Shown piece by piece: positions 18,903 through 28,494 of a stretch of DNA of 64,000 nt. Made by a program: the position numbers and the translations under genes. Under the pieces are notes generated by a model. The model had not been told where the DNA came from and ran no database searches. It was given only the letters and a program-made list of their open reading frames with translations. Where the stretch lies: positions 1,188,001-1,252,000 of the forward strand of contig NC_005090.1 in assembly GCF_000196135.1 (NCBI RefSeq), read 5' to 3'. Source of the DNA: Wolinella succinogenes DSM 1740. Lineage in GTDB: Bacteria; Campylobacterota; Campylobacteria; Campylobacterales; Helicobacteraceae. How positions within the stretch are numbered: position 1 is the first letter of the stretch; every line of letters starts with the position of its first letter.

Positions 18903-19784
18903 ATGTCCAAGAGCCTTTATGACACCCTAGGAGTCGATTCGGGGGCGAGTGCGGAGGAGGTCAAACGAGCCTACCGCAAGCTCGCCAGACAATACCACCC
19001 CGACATCAACAAAGAGGCGGGCGCGGAGGAAAAATTCAAAGAGATCAACGCCGCCTACGAGATTTTAAGTGATGAGAAAAAGCGCGCCCAATACGATCAA
19101 TTCGGCGATTCGATGTTCGGAGGGCAAAACTTCCATGACTTTGCGAGGAATCAATACAGCCAAAATGTCAATCTAGATGAGATTCTAAGCTCCATTTTTG
19201 GCGCGAGTGGCGGCTTTGGCGCGGGCGCTGGAGGTTCGTTTGGGGGATTTGGCGGCTTTGGGGGTTTTGGAGGATTTGAAGGGGTCAATCTTGACCTCAC
19301 CTCTAGAATCACCATTCCCTTTGCCACTGCGATTTTGGGTGGAAAGCAGCGCGTCAATCTCCAACATGACTCTTTTGAGATCAAGATTCCCGCAGGGATT
19401 CAAAGCGGCGAAACCATCCGCCTCAAGGGCAAAGGCAAAAGCTTGCAGGGTCGAAGTGGTGATCTTTTGCTCAAAGTCGAGGTGGCCCCAAGCCAAGAGT
19501 ACCTCCGAGAGGGAAATGATCTCACCAAAAGCTTTGACCTCCCCCTAAAAACCGCTCTTTTTGGGGGCAAAGTGACAATTCCCACCCTCCACAAAGAGAT
19601 CACACTCAAAGTCCCCGCCAACACCAAAAACGCTCAACAGTTCCGCGTCAAGGAGCTCGGAGCGCCCAATCGCAAAAGCGGTGTCAAGGGCGATCTCTAT
19701 CTCAAGGCCAACATCATTCTTCCCCCTATCGAATCGCTTGAGCCTTCGCTTCGTGAGGCGCTCGAACAACATCTACCTGAATGA
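18903..19784 (+). CDS. cbpA: CbpA-type DnaJ co-chaperone
   Basis: 293 residues from ATG 18903 with AGGAG eight bases upstream; an in-frame TTG at 18882 would place this ribosome site inside the gene and is rejected. The J domain (about 2-68) contains the Hsp70-stimulating HPD in YHPDINK. Next come a Gly/Phe-rich linker (about 100-130) with repeated GGFGGF and two beta-rich substrate-binding domains. The four CxxCxGxG zinc repeats of DnaJ are absent, so it is CbpA-type. It heads an operon with hspR and rarA, as in H. pylori. Confidence 0.92.
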   Translation: MSKSLYDTLGVDSGASAEEVKRAYRKLARQYHPDINKEAGAEEKFKEINAAYEILSDEKKRAQYDQFGDSMFGGQNFHDFARNQYSQNVNLDEILSSIFGASGGFGAGAGGSFGGFGGFGGFGGFEGVNLDLTSRITIPFATAILGGKQRVNLQHDSFEIKIPAGIQSGETIRLKGKGKSLQGRSGDLLLKVEVAPSQEYLREGNDLTKSFDLPLKTALFGGKVTIPTLHKEITLKVPANTKNAQQFRVKELGAPNRKSGVKGDLYLKANIILPPIESLEPSLREALEQHLPE

Positions 19785-19799
19785 ATCAAGGAGTGAATC

Positions 19800-20177
19800 G
19801 TGTATAGCTATGATGAACCCGTCTATCTGATCAGCGTGGTGGCCAAGATTCTCAATATCCACCCTCAGACTCTACGCCAATATGAGCGCGAAGGATTGAT
19901 TGAGCCAGGAAGAACCGATGGCAAGATGCGCCTCTACTCCCAGCGTGATATTGACAAGATCAAAACGATTTTGAGGCTCACGCGCGATCTAGGCGTGAAT
20001 TTAGCGGGCGTGGATATTGTCCTACGGCTTAAAGAACGCCTAGATGAGATGGATAATGAGCTTGAAGAGCTTCGCCAAAATTTAGAGAAGATTCGCTGTC
20101 AAGAGGATGGAATCTCTAAGGGCTCGATTGTGACCAAACGAAGCTCCTATGAGATCATCGTATTCAAAGAAGATTAG
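19800..20177 (+). CDS. hspR: HspR, MerR-family heat-shock repressor
   Basis: 125 residues, starting at GTG 19800 with AAGGAG correctly spaced. The N-terminal MerR helix-turn-helix (about 8-60) includes LNIHPQTLRQYEREGLIEP, and the wing RLYSQRDIDKI follows. A coiled coil (about 78-100) is expected to dimerise it. HspR represses chaperone operons by binding HAIR inverted repeats. A candidate operator lies at this operon's promoter and another at hsp20 (62407-62433). Located 15 bp downstream of cbpA. Confidence 0.93.
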   Translation: MYSYDEPVYLISVVAKILNIHPQTLRQYEREGLIEPGRTDGKMRLYSQRDIDKIKTILRLTRDLGVNLAGVDIVLRLKERLDEMDNELEELRQNLEKIRCQEDGISKGSIVTKRSSYEIIVFKED

Positions 20178-20266
20178 CGGAAAAGCGGATTGTCTAGTCC
20201 ATACATCATAAAGAGAATCGAGCCCATCATGAGCATCCCAATGAGCAGTGGAGAGTATTTCTTCAT
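20174..20266 (-). CDS. 30-residue single-span membrane peptide
   Basis: A short gene in the gap between hspR and rarA, on the opposite strand. It starts at ATG 20266 with AAAGGAAAGAG immediately upstream, a strong ribosome site. The peptide begins MKKYSPLL, has one hydrophobic helix rich in Met, Leu and Ile (about 6-22), and ends YGLDNPLFR. Its stop overlaps the hspR stop by three bases (convergent). No function is known to me. Basic N-terminus, single span and good Shine-Dalgarno are the support. A chance ORF is possible, but the ribosome site and position argue against it. Confidence 0.55.
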   Translation of the reverse strand: MKKYSPLLIGMLMMGSILFMMYGLDNPLFR

Positions 20267-20323
20267 CTCTTTCCTTTTTAGAGAGGGTATAGGCAGAGAG
20301 TATAGCCAAGCCGTGGTTAAAAA

Positions 20324-21514
20324 ATGAAACAGTTCGCTCAGCTGCTCCGCCCTACAAGCTTTGAAGATCTGATTGGTCAAGAGCATCTCTTTGGCGCCAA
20401 CGCTCCACTTAGGCGATTGATTGAGCACGGTAGCCTCCCCCACGCCTTCTTTTATGGTCCTCCGGGCACAGGCAAAACAAGTGCCGCCAAAATTATTGCC
20501 AAGCGGCTTGACCGTCCCTTTGCCCTCTTTAATGCCACCACTTTCAAAATCGAAGAGCTGCGCTCCTACCTCAAGGAGTATAAAAACGCACTTCTTAAGC
20601 CCCTCCTTTTTATTGATGAGGTTCATCGCCTCTCCAAGAATCAGCAAGAGGTGCTCTTGCCGCTCATGGAGAATCACGAGGCCATCATCATCGGCGCCTC
20701 GACTGAGAATCCCTACTTCGCCATGACGGGTGCGATTCGTTCGCGCTCCATGCTCTTTGAGTTTAAGCCTTTAGGGAAAAAGGAGCTAGAAATCCTCCTA
20801 GAGAGGGTCTGCGAGAATCACTCGATTCTTCTTGATAATAGCGCTAGGGATTATCTCTTGCGCTCTAGCGAGGGGGATGCGCGCGCGATGCTCAATCTTC
20901 TGGATTGCGCCTACAGCCTAGGCGAATCGCCCCTTAGCCTAGAGACGCTCAAAAGTTTTCGACCTGTCTCTTTGCATGAGGGAAGCAGCGAGGGTGACAC
21001 CCACTACAATCTCGCTAGCGCGATGATTAAAAGTATTCGAGGGAGCGATGAAAACGCCGCGATCTATTATCTTGCTAGATTGATTGAAGGAGGCGAGAAT
21101 CCTGAATTTATCGCTAGACGATTGGTGATTTTAGCCAGCGAAGATATTGGAAATGCTAACCCCCAAGCTCTCAATCTTGCCACCAGCACCCTGCTCTCCG
21201 TGGCCAAAATAGGCTACCCCGAGGCGCGTATCATCCTCGCACAGTGCATCATCTATCTCTCCGCCTCCCCTAAATCCAATAGCGCCTACAAGGCGATTAA
21301 TGAAGCTCTAGAGTTTGTAAGAAGCAAAGAGAGATTGGAGATTCCCCCTCATATCAAATCATTTCACGAAGGGTATCGCTATCCGCATGACTTTGGCGGA
21401 TGGGTGGAGCAGCGCTACTTGGAGCGCCCTCTCTCTTTTGTGAAGTGGATTCCCGTGGGGTTTGAGAAGACGCTCAAAGAGTGGCTAGAGAAGATTCGCT
21501 CTATTGGCGGATAA
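20324..21514 (+). CDS. rarA: Replication-associated recombination protein RarA (MgsA)
   Basis: 396 residues, AAA+ clamp-loader-type ATPase acting at stalled replication forks. Walker A is GPPGTGKT at 45-52, Walker B LLFIDEVHR at 94-102, sensor 1 IIGASTENP near 124; the C-terminal tetramerisation domain contains ASEDIGNANP. Third gene of the cbpA-hspR-rarA group, an arrangement also seen in H. pylori. Transcription from the heat-shock promoter is therefore likely, though the 146-bp gap after hspR could hold another start. Its end overlaps lolA convergently by 14 bp. Confidence 0.92.
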   Translation: MKQFAQLLRPTSFEDLIGQEHLFGANAPLRRLIEHGSLPHAFFYGPPGTGKTSAAKIIAKRLDRPFALFNATTFKIEELRSYLKEYKNALLKPLLFIDEVHRLSKNQQEVLLPLMENHEAIIIGASTENPYFAMTGAIRSRSMLFEFKPLGKKELEILLERVCENHSILLDNSARDYLLRSSEGDARAMLNLLDCAYSLGESPLSLETLKSFRPVSLHEGSSEGDTHYNLASAMIKSIRGSDENAAIYYLARLIEGGENPEFIARRLVILASEDIGNANPQALNLATSTLLSVAKIGYPEARIILAQCIIYLSASPKSNSAYKAINEALEFVRSKERLEIPPHIKSFHEGYRYPHDFGGWVEQRYLERPLSFVKWIPVGFEKTLKEWLEKIRSIGG

Positions 21515-22019
21515 GATCAATCTCCCCACTAGGCATAAAGAGGAACATCTCCTTTTCGAGCACGGGATTGATTTCGGCATTTTTAAAGATGATCTGCACT
21601 TCATTGTGAAGCTTGTCTATAAAGAAGACTTTTTGGGGCTCTCCCTTCTCATCGGCTAAAATCTGGTACTTTTGTTCAAACACGGTCGCCTCATAGATTC
21701 CCTCACTGTTGCGCTTGGATTGTCTAAGGAGCGCCATAAAATCGATGGAGTTTTGAAGAGAGGAGACGGTCGCCTGCTCTAACGCAGGCTCATAGATCAC
21801 CACCTGTTTATCCACGATGTATATCTCTTTTTCCATTGGCTTTTCATACTTCCAAAGCCCATAGTAAGGGGATTTGGCATAGACACGACCTCGATATTCG
21901 ATAATCTTTCCATCTTCAGAACGGATGGTTTGGACAAATTCCGATCTAAACGAGCCGATCGACTCAAACGCTGCCAAAGCCAAAGCTCCAAAAGCGACCC
22001 AAAGTAGCGCGATTCTCAT
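21501..22019 (-). CDS. lolA: Outer-membrane lipoprotein carrier LolA
   Basis: 172 residues with a cleavable signal peptide (about 1-17, hydrophobic and Ala-rich). The mature part is beta-rich and follows the LolA pattern (F-R-S-E-F-V-Q near 26, then GRVYAKSPYYGLWKYEKP). LolA shuttles lipoproteins from the LolCDE exporter across the periplasm. A LolC/E-type permease lies just beyond secA, as in H. pylori. Divergent from secA. Confidence 0.85.
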   Translation of the reverse strand: MRIALLWVAFGALALAAFESIGSFRSEFVQTIRSEDGKIIEYRGRVYAKSPYYGLWKYEKPMEKEIYIVDKQVVIYEPALEQATVSSLQNSIDFMALLRQSKRNSEGIYEATVFEQKYQILADEKGEPQKVFFIDKLHNEVQIIFKNAEINPVLEKEMFLFMPSGEIDLIRQ

Positions 22020-22049
22020 ACTTCTCCTTGCGCGGGGATAAATCGTGTA

Positions 22050-22084
22050 ATTTTATCTCACTAACATATCGATTGTGTTAAAAT
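22050..22084. promoter_or_regulatory. Divergent -10 elements for lolA and secA
   Basis: In the 111-bp lolA/secA gap, TAAAAT occurs on the plus strand at 22079-22084 preceded by TGTGT (extended -10, toward secA). On the minus strand TAAAAT lies at 22050-22055, 31 bp from the lolA ATG. No good -35 box is seen for either. Confidence 0.4.
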
Positions 22085-22130
22085 CGATCCCAACTAGTCC
22101 AAACTTCGATACCACAAGGCTCTAACTGAC

Positions 22131-24710
22131 ATGATCACTCAATTAACCCGCAAGATTTTCGGAACCAAAAACGACAAGCTCGTGAAGAAGTATCGCCAAA
22201 GGGCGCAAAAGATCAATGAGCTTGAGGCCAAATACCAAGTGATGAGCGATGAGGCGCTCAAAAGTGCGTTTACCTCCCTCAAAGAGAGCGTCCAAAAGGG
22301 CGAAAAGAGCCTCGATGATGTTCTTTATGACTCTTTTGCCATCACACGAGAGGCGAGCAAGCGCGTCCTAGGAATGCGCCACTTTGATGTTCAGCTCGTC
22401 GGGGGAATGGTGCTTCACGAGGGAAGAATCGCCGAGATGAAGACAGGCGAAGGAAAAACTCTCGTCGCCACCCTAGCCGTCGCACTCAATGCCATGAAGG
22501 GCGAAGGAGTGCATGTCGTCACGGTCAACGACTATCTCGCCAAGCGTGATGCCACCGAAATGGGCGTGCTCTACAGCTTCTTAGGCTATAGCGTGGGAGT
22601 CATCACGGGCGATCTCTATGGCGATTCGGAGCGATTAGAGCAATACTCCTCAGATGTGGTCTATGGCACCAATAACGAATTTGGCTTTGACTACCTCCGC
22701 GACAACATGAAATACTCCCTTGAGGAGAAGGTGCAAAAAAGCCACGCCTTTGCGATTGTGGACGAGGTCGATTCGATTCTTATTGATGAGGCGCGAACCC
22801 CTTTGATCATCTCAGGACCCGCCAATCGCAAACTCGATAACTACAAAATCGCCAACAGTGTCGCCCTCTCCCTCCAAAAAGAGAAGCACTTCACAGTCGA
22901 TGAGAAGAATCGAGTCATCTTGCTCACCGAAGAGGGAATCAGAGAGGCCGAAAAGGGCTTTGGCGTGGACAACCTCTACAGTATCGAAAACGCCATCCTC
23001 TCCCACCATCTCGACCAAGCACTCAAAGCCAATCACCTTTTTGCCATCGACAAAGATTATGTGATCAACAATGGCGAAGTGGTGATCGTGGACGAATTCA
23101 CCGGACGACTGAGCGAGGGGCGGAGATTCAGCGAGGGGCTCCACCAAGCCCTAGAAGCCAAAGAGGGCGTAGAGATCAAAGAAGAATCGCAAACGCTCGC
23201 CGACATCACCTTCCAAAACTACTTCAGGCTCTATAAAAAGCTCGCAGGTATGACGGGAACGGCGCAGACTGAAGCGAGCGAATTCCTCCAAATCTACAAA
23301 CTTGAAGTCATTTCAATTCCCACCAATGTCACTGTAATGCGAAAAGACCTGAACGATCTCATCTACAAAACCGAGCGAGAGAAGTTCAATGCGGTGATTC
23401 AAAAGATCAAAGAGCTCAACCAAAAAGGTCAGCCCGTCCTCGTGGGCACCGCTTCCATCGAAAAGAGCGAGCTACTCCACTCTCTACTCCAAAAAGAGCG
23501 CATCCCCCATACGGTGCTCAACGCCAAACAGCACGCCAAAGAGGCCGAAATCATCAAAGATGCGGGTAAAAAAGGGGCTGTAACCATCGCCACAAACATG
23601 GCGGGACGCGGGGTGGATATCAAAATCGATGATGAGATTCGATCCCTTGGCGGACTCTATATCATCGGCACGGAGCGGCATGAGAGCCGAAGAATCGACA
23701 ACCAGCTAAGAGGCCGAAGCGGTCGTCAGGGTGATCCGGGTGCGAGCCAATTCTACCTAAGTCTTGAGGACAACCTCCTCCGAATCTTTGGTAGCGACAA
23801 AATCAAAAACATCATGGATAAGCTTGGATTGGCTGAGGGTGAACATATCGAATCGGGGCTCGTCACCCGCTCGGTCGAAAACGCCCAAAAGAAAGTCGAA
23901 AGCATGCACTTTGAGTCGCGTAAACATCTACTAGAGTATGATGATGTAGCCAATGAACAGCGAAAGGCAGTCTATAAATTCCGCAATGAGCTCCTTGATA
24001 AGAGCCACGACATCAGCCATCGAATCGAGGACAACAGACGCGATAGCCTGCTCAATCTTCTCTCCAAGGCTGATATTTTGGAAGGAGTCGAGAAAGAGGA
24101 GTATGACCTAGATCGTCTTCTTGCGCTCTTTACCGAAGAGTATAACACCCCAATCTCAAAAGAGCTGCTAGAGGGCAAGGAGTATGAAGCGCTCCTCTTG
24201 ACCCTCGAATCACACCTCAAAGAGAGCTATGAGACCAAAATGTCTCTTGTCGATGAGAACCAAAAGCATGACATTGAGCGCCTCATCTACCTCCAAGTAC
24301 TAGACAACGCTTGGCGTGAGCACCTCTATCTCATGGATAACCTCAAAACAGGAATCGGACTCCGCGGATATAACCAAAAAGATCCCCTCGTGGAGTATAA
24401 AAAAGAGAGCTACAACCTCTTCATCGAGCTTATCGAAAACATCAAATTTGAATCGATGAAAGCGCTCCACAGCATCCAGCTCCGCACCAAAGAGGAGCAA
24501 GAAGAGCGACAAAGAGCCCAAGAGGCGGCCATGCAAAGACTGCTAAGCGAGATGAATGCCGAGGCGAACGCCAATCTTCAATTCAGCCATCAGCCCCAAT
24601 CCGAGGTCAAGGTCTCTCGAAATGATCCTTGTCCTTGCGGTAGCGGCAAAAAGTATAAGAACTGCTGCGGTCAGAGCGGCCCCAAAAAAGGTCTACTGGC
24701 CCAAGCATGA
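22131..24710 (+). CDS. secA: Preprotein translocase ATPase SecA
   Basis: 859 residues, the motor that pushes preproteins through SecYEG. Walker A MKTGEGKT is near 103-110, the [12 protein letters not shown] motif near 210, the GMTGTA box near 375, and nucleotide-binding domain 2 contains [11 protein letters not shown] and [11 protein letters not shown]. The C-terminal zinc finger is intact ([13 protein letters not shown] near 835-847), as needed for SecB or phospholipid contact. Its stop overlaps the next gene's start (ATGA). Confidence 0.97.
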   Translation: MITQLTRKIFGTKNDKLVKKYRQRAQKINELEAKYQVMSDEALKSAFTSLKESVQKGEKSLDDVLYDSFAITREASKRVLGMRHFDVQLVGGMVLHEGRIAEMKTGEGKTLVATLAVALNAMKGEGVHVVTVNDYLAKRDATEMGVLYSFLGYSVGVITGDLYGDSERLEQYSSDVVYGTNNEFGFDYLRDNMKYSLEEKVQKSHAFAIVDEVDSILIDEARTPLIISGPANRKLDNYKIANSVALSLQKEKHFTVDEKNRVILLTEEGIREAEKGFGVDNLYSIENAILSHHLDQALKANHLFAIDKDYVINNGEVVIVDEFTGRLSEGRRFSEGLHQALEAKEGVEIKEESQTLADITFQNYFRLYKKLAGMTGTAQTEASEFLQIYKLEVISIPTNVTVMRKDLNDLIYKTEREKFNAVIQKIKELNQKGQPVLVGTASIEKSELLHSLLQKERIPHTVLNAKQHAKEAEIIKDAGKKGAVTIATNMAGRGVDIKIDDEIRSLGGLYIIGTERHESRRIDNQLRGRSGRQGDPGASQFYLSLEDNLLRIFGSDKIKNIMDKLGLAEGEHIESGLVTRSVENAQKKVESMHFESRKHLLEYDDVANEQRKAVYKFRNELLDKSHDISHRIEDNRRDSLLNLLSKADILEGVEKEEYDLDRLLALFTEEYNTPISKELLEGKEYEALLLTLESHLKESYETKMSLVDENQKHDIERLIYLQVLDNAWREHLYLMDNLKTGIGLRGYNQKDPLVEYKKESYNLFIELIENIKFESMKALHSIQLRTKEEQEERQRAQEAAMQRLLSEMNAEANANLQFSHQPQSEVKVSRNDPCPCGSGKKYKNCCGQSGPKKGLLAQA

Positions 24711-25918
24711 AGCAAGAAACCGCCCTCATCCCCTACCTCACCAAGCGCTATTTGCGCTTTGATAAGAGCCAGCCTTTCATCTCTATCGCCGCGATTCTCG
24801 CCTTTGCGGGAGTGGCGATAGGCGTAATGGTGCTGATTGTCGCGATGGCCATCATGAATGGTTTTGACAAAGATTTTGAGCGTAAGCTCTTCACGATGAA
24901 CTACCCCCTCACCCTCTACCCCAAAGTCTCTCAAGGAATCTCCGAGGAGCTACTCAAAGAGCTCGAATCCTCTTTCCCCCATCTGCTCTTTAGCCCCTAT
25001 CTGCGTACTCAAGCCATCTCCAAATCAGGCGATGCGATGGAGGGGGCGGTCGTCTTTGGGGTTGATTTTGAGCGGGAGAAGCAGATCAATGAGGTGATCG
25101 CCGAGGCGCTCAAAGAGAGCGAAATATCGGGGCGATTCGATATTCTCGTGGGAAGCGAGCTAAGGAATGAATTTTTTCTTGCGCGCGATTCCAAGCTCAT
25201 GCTCATCTTCACCCAGCTAGAGCCCACGGGGCTTAGCCTCTCGCCGACTATGAAGCGCTTTGATGTGAAGGGGTTTTTCCGCTCTGGACTCACCGCCTAT
25301 GACAAAGGCTATATCTTTGCCTCCCTAGAGGCGATAAGGGCAATCAAGAAGAAAGAAGAAGGCTACTATGATGGCATCCATGTCTTTGCCAAAGAGCCGA
25401 TGAAAGAGATCGACTCCATCCGTGCCAAGCTCCCTTTAGAAGCAGGAATCGTCGGCTGGTGGCAGCAAAATGGCAACTTTTTCGCCGCCCTTCAGCTAGA
25501 GAAACGCGCGCTTTTTATCGTGCTCATGCTCATCATCCTCATTGCCTCGCTCAACATCATCAGCTCCCTGCTTATGACCGTGATGAATCGGCGGCGTGAA
25601 ATCGCCCTACTCCTCACGCTGGGCGCGACTCAGAGCGAAATTAAACGGACTTTTTTCAGACTAGGAAACACGATAGGGCTTAGCGGAATCGCTCTAGGGG
25701 TCTTGCTCGCAGGGATAGCCCTCTGGGTGCTTAGCACCTTCCCCATCATCTCCCTGCCAGCGGATGTCTATGGAAGCTCGAAGCTCCCCCTAGAGCTCTC
25801 TTGGATCGACTTTGGGATGATTCTCCTAGGGAGCACTCTCATCGTCTTGCTCTCCTCCTACTACCCCGCCTATCAAGCGACCAAGATCGATCCGCTGAGT
25901 GTGCTTCGCAACGAGTAG
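24707..25918 (+). CDS. LolC/LolE-type ABC transporter permease
   Basis: 403 residues with the FtsX/LolCE plan: one N-terminal helix (about 25-47), a periplasmic domain of about 220 residues and three C-terminal helices (about 270-395) with the conserved [16 protein letters not shown] coupling segment. It should extract lipoproteins from the inner membrane for LolA, encoded nearby. Epsilon-proteobacteria often have one permease (LolF-like) instead of separate LolC and LolE, so I leave the symbol blank. The ATPase LolD is not in the window. Ends directly against the stop of the convergent DUF493 gene. Confidence 0.87.
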   Translation: MKQETALIPYLTKRYLRFDKSQPFISIAAILAFAGVAIGVMVLIVAMAIMNGFDKDFERKLFTMNYPLTLYPKVSQGISEELLKELESSFPHLLFSPYLRTQAISKSGDAMEGAVVFGVDFEREKQINEVIAEALKESEISGRFDILVGSELRNEFFLARDSKLMLIFTQLEPTGLSLSPTMKRFDVKGFFRSGLTAYDKGYIFASLEAIRAIKKKEEGYYDGIHVFAKEPMKEIDSIRAKLPLEAGIVGWWQQNGNFFAALQLEKRALFIVLMLIILIASLNIISSLLMTVMNRRREIALLLTLGATQSEIKRTFFRLGNTIGLSGIALGVLLAGIALWVLSTFPIISLPADVYGSSKLPLELSWIDFGMILLGSTLIVLLSSYYPAYQATKIDPLSVLRNE

Positions 25919-26176
25919 CTAGATCACCATCTTGATTGAGGCGTGCGCGCGGAATCTCGCAAAGATTTCGTTGCGCTCCTCTTCACTCTCCACGACTAGC
26001 TCGATATTGAAGCTCTGATATTTTCCTGTGCGACTTTGATTAGAGGGGGTGAAAGAGTGCTCCTTGTCGATGACTTCAAAGACCGCTAGGCGCACGCCCT
26101 CTTCGCTCTCCCCGATGACTCGATAGCTCCACTTGCAAGGATAGAGAATCTCTGCCTTGCCTTCGATGATCTGCAC
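25919..26176 (-). CDS. DUF493 (YbeD-like) small protein
   Basis: 85 residues with an ACT-like alpha/beta pattern, matching the DUF493 family (H. pylori HP0495). The E. coli member YbeD is of unknown or LipB-linked function. It lies four bases downstream of the ybgC-like gene, the same pair as HP0495-HP0496. No catalytic residues are evident. Its stop abuts the stop of the LolC/E gene. Confidence 0.8.
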   Translation of the reverse strand: MQIIEGKAEILYPCKWSYRVIGESEEGVRLAVFEVIDKEHSFTPSNQSRTGKYQSFNIELVVESEEERNEIFARFRAHASIKMVI

Positions 26177-26180
26177 TCAT

Positions 26181-26558
26181 TCACTCCTTGGAAAAAAGTT
26201 CGAGAAAAAAGTCGGGTATTTTAGCGACTTTGCCCCCTTTGAGGCAAACCACCTCCACCTCCATGGCAAAGAGAATCTTGCCGCTATCATCACCCAAGCG
26301 AATCTCTTGAATCAGGGTCAAGGAGGCACTCTTGATGAGCTTTGGGGTGGCGCTCACCCATATCTCATCCCCTAGGCGCGCAGAAGAGAGGAATCGCGCC
26401 TGAAGATTTCGCACCACAAAGCTATAGCCTCCCTCCTCTGGCCTCATTCCTTGGGCAAAAAAGAGCTCGCTTCTAGCCCTCTCGCAAAACTTGAGATAAT
26501 TGGCATGATAGACGATCCCGCCGCAATCGGTATCTTCGTAATAGACTCTAATTTTCAC
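26181..26558 (-). CDS. ybgC: YbgC-type acyl-CoA thioesterase
   Basis: 125 residues, single hotdog domain. The active-site segment YYEDTDCGGIVYHANYLKF (7-25) carries the catalytic Asp (D11) and the His/Tyr/Asn pattern of the 4-hydroxybenzoyl-CoA thioesterase family. The H. pylori homologue HP0496 prefers long-chain acyl-CoAs. Forms a two-gene unit with DUF493. The IS-disrupted fic remnant lies just upstream. Confidence 0.88.
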   Translation of the reverse strand: MKIRVYYEDTDCGGIVYHANYLKFCERARSELFFAQGMRPEEGGYSFVVRNLQARFLSSARLGDEIWVSATPKLIKSASLTLIQEIRLGDDSGKILFAMEVEVVCLKGGKVAKIPDFFLELFSKE

Positions 26559-26573
26559 TTTCTCTTCCCCTCT

Positions 26574-26849
26574 TTAGAAATTATAATTTATGATATATCT
26601 AGTTCCTCTACCTGTCGTACCCTCGACTTTTTTGATACACCCTTTTGCCAATAAATCTGTAATATCTCTTGAAGCATTAGTTTCAGCAGTGTCTGCAATT
26701 TTTACATATTTTGCTTTTGTAAGATCGCCTTTAAAGTTTTCACTTCCAATATCAAGGAGTCGATTAATTACTTTTATCTGTCTTGCATTGAGTTCATCTT
26801 CTCTGTGAGCATCCCAAAACTTTGTTTTTTCTACTATGTAGTTAAGTTG
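26574..26849 (-). pseudogene. 3' remnant of a Fic-family gene cut by an insertion element
   Basis: Only the last 91 residues remain, beginning QLNYIVEKTKFWD at the IS edge (26849). The fragment has the C-terminal winged-helix region seen in many Fic AMP-transferases (FWD..R...LNARQIKVINRLLD, then KYVKIADTAETNASRDITDLLAKG). The Fic core motif HPFxxGNGR is absent. An in-frame start inside the element (26921 or 26888) could still allow translation of a chimeric peptide. The segment is more AT-rich than its neighbours, suggesting acquisition. The family call rests on the C-terminal pattern only. Confidence 0.65.
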
Positions 26850-26896
26850 TATACTGCCACCATTTGTCAAGACAACTTTTTGAGAATTCATCTTCC
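26850..26896 (+). repeat. Left terminal inverted repeat of the IS element
   Basis: Starts TATACTGCCAC and ends ATCTTCC; pairs with 28108-28155 with interruptions and a one-base length difference. Confidence 0.8.
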
Positions 26897-26913
26897 AGCC
26901 TCTAGCCTTTAAT

Positions 26914-28068
26914 TTAAGCAACGTTTTTCAACCCTTCTAGATAAACATTCATGGGCTTTTGATAATTTAGTGCTGAATGAAATCTATTGTGATTGTAAAA
27001 ATTGATATATCTTGAAACCTTAAATCTGAGATCTGAAATAGAGCTATACTCATTGATATAGATTTCATCATATTTTAAAGTCCTAAAAAATCTCTCAATG
27101 GCAATATTATCAATGGATCTGCCTTTACCGTTCATAGAGATTTGAATGTTGTGTTTCTTGAGAAGTTCTGTATGTTCATGGCTGGTATATTGGCTACCTT
27201 GGTCGGAGTTGAATATTACAGGAATGTCATATTTTTCAATGGCTTCTTTTAAAACATCTGTTACAAGAGATGTATCCATAGTTGTTGATATTTTCCATGA
27301 GAGTATCGTTTTACTGTGCCAATCAATAATGGCGCACAAATACACGAAACCACCCTTGATTGGGATATAGGTAATATCTCCACTCCAAACCTGATTGGCT
27401 CTGTTAATTTCAAGCTCTCGTAGTAGATATGGATAGATTTTATGTTTATAGTTTTTAATGGATGTGTGTCGTTTCTTTTTTGGAAAGATTGCCTGTATCC
27501 CCATAGTGTTCATTAGCTTATTGACTTTATTTACACCAATTGAAAATCCATCTTCCAAAAGCTGCCTATGCATAAACCGATAGCCATAGGTTGAGGATAT
27601 ATCAGTATATATCTCATCTATCCTTTTCATGATTTTTAAATCATTGTCTGATATGGGTTTAGGTTCATAATAAAGGGTTGAGCGATTTAAATCTATTATT
27701 TCACATTGTCTTGCCATGGAGAGATTCTTTAGCTTGGGTGTGACAAGATCTTTTTTATTTGATAAGCCCAAGCTCTTTAGCTTTCCCACTGCCCAATCCC
27801 TCTCTATGGTTGTTTTTCCTAATTTCTTTGCTAGAGCATCATTCTCTGTTTTTAGCTCTTCTATCTCATCTTTATAGGCTTTAGTAGCCGAACCTACATC
27901 AAATACTAGTGATGCATTCTCTAAAAACTGCTTTTTCCAATCAATGAGACTTTTTGGTGTAATCTCATATTTACTGGCAATCTGTGCTACAGTCTCTTCG
28001 CCACCTAGTAATTCTAAGACAACTCTAGTTTTAAATTCTGCACTATAGCTTTTTCTTTTTCTACTCAT
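26914..28068 (-). CDS. IS3-family transposase, OrfA and OrfB in one frame
   Basis: 384 residues from ATG 28068, which has GGAGAGG upstream. The N-terminal part (about 1-95) is an OrfA-type helix-turn-helix plus leucine zipper (SAEFKTRVVLELL...QIASKYEITPKSLIDWKK). The rest is OrfB: an HTH_21 region and an rve catalytic core with D near 230 (WSGDITYIP), D near 287 (FNSDQGSQY) and E 36 residues later (AIERFFRTLK), i.e. DD35E. Most IS3 elements join OrfA and OrfB by -1 frameshifting; here both lie in one uninterrupted frame. It looks intact, so the element may be active. Confidence 0.92.
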   Translation of the reverse strand: MSRKRKSYSAEFKTRVVLELLGGEETVAQIASKYEITPKSLIDWKKQFLENASLVFDVGSATKAYKDEIEELKTENDALAKKLGKTTIERDWAVGKLKSLGLSNKKDLVTPKLKNLSMARQCEIIDLNRSTLYYEPKPISDNDLKIMKRIDEIYTDISSTYGYRFMHRQLLEDGFSIGVNKVNKLMNTMGIQAIFPKKKRHTSIKNYKHKIYPYLLRELEINRANQVWSGDITYIPIKGGFVYLCAIIDWHSKTILSWKISTTMDTSLVTDVLKEAIEKYDIPVIFNSDQGSQYTSHEHTELLKKHNIQISMNGKGRSIDNIAIERFFRTLKYDEIYINEYSSISDLRFKVSRYINFYNHNRFHSALNYQKPMNVYLEGLKNVA

Positions 28069-28107
28069 TTTTTCCTCTCCTAAATCTTTAGAAAATTCTA
28101 CCATTTA

Positions 28108-28155
28108 GGAAGATAAACCTTTCAATTTATTGTCTTGAATTTTAGTGGCAGTATA
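28108..28155 (-). repeat. Right terminal inverted repeat of the IS element
   Basis: Read on the minus strand from 28155 it begins TATACTGCCAC, contains TCAAGACAA and ends ATCTTCC, mirroring the left end. Confidence 0.8.
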
Positions 28156-28494
28156 GGTTCAAGTAACGCCAATAACAAAATCGAAAACACTCCTGCCTTC
28201 ACCGCCAAAGCAGGCGTCTCCTACACCGATCCTAGCGGGGTTTATGGTCGATTTGATGTAAGAGCGCAGGGAAGCACCTATTTTGATGCCGAAAACACCC
28301 TCAAAGAGGAGAGCTATGTGATCGCCGATGCCAAGGTGGGCTATCGATGGTCTAACTGGGATGTTTATAGCTATATCAAAAACATCACAGACAAAAGCTA
28401 CATCCAAAACGCCACCAATCGAAACGATGGCTCCGTTTTTGTTGCCTTTGGAACGGGTCGATCCTTTGGTATTGGAGGGCGATACCTCTTCTAA
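28156..28494 (+). pseudogene. 3' remnant of a TonB-dependent siderophore receptor gene
   Basis: Only the last 112 residues remain, in frame from the IS edge. They show the end of an outer-membrane beta-barrel: NTPAFTAKAGVSY, then alternating-hydrophobicity strands, the WSNWDVYSYIKNITDKSY segment common near receptor C-termini, and a final strand ending GGRYLF with the terminal Phe typical of outer-membrane proteins. Plug, TonB box and most of the barrel are missing, so it cannot function as a receptor. Base composition matches the downstream transport genes, which suggests it was the native receptor of that cluster. Confidence 0.8.

Larger units (their letters stand above)
26850..28155 (-). 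mobile_element. Complete IS3-family insertion sequence, 1306 bp
   Basis: The ends are imperfect terminal inverted repeats of about 47 bp: TATACTGCCAC is identical at both tips (26850-26860 and 28145-28155), followed by six different bases, then nine identical (TCAAGACAA), and later ATCTTCC at both inner edges. It encodes one DDE transposase. No direct target repeat is visible next to the tips (left flank ends ..AAGTTG, right begins GGTTC..). The two flanks belong to different genes, so this copy marks a rearrangement, not a simple insertion. W. succinogenes is known to carry the IS3-type element IS1302; identity with it is not verified. Confidence 0.88.

Noticed and set aside
19198-19280. Short tandem repeat in cbpA as a phase-variable tract
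   Set aside because: It encodes the Gly/Phe linker normal for this family, and the repeat units are imperfect, so slippage is unlikely.
26845-28160. Target-site duplication flanking the IS
   Set aside because: Bases next to the two tips do not match at 3, 4 or 5 bp with any reasonable choice of ends.
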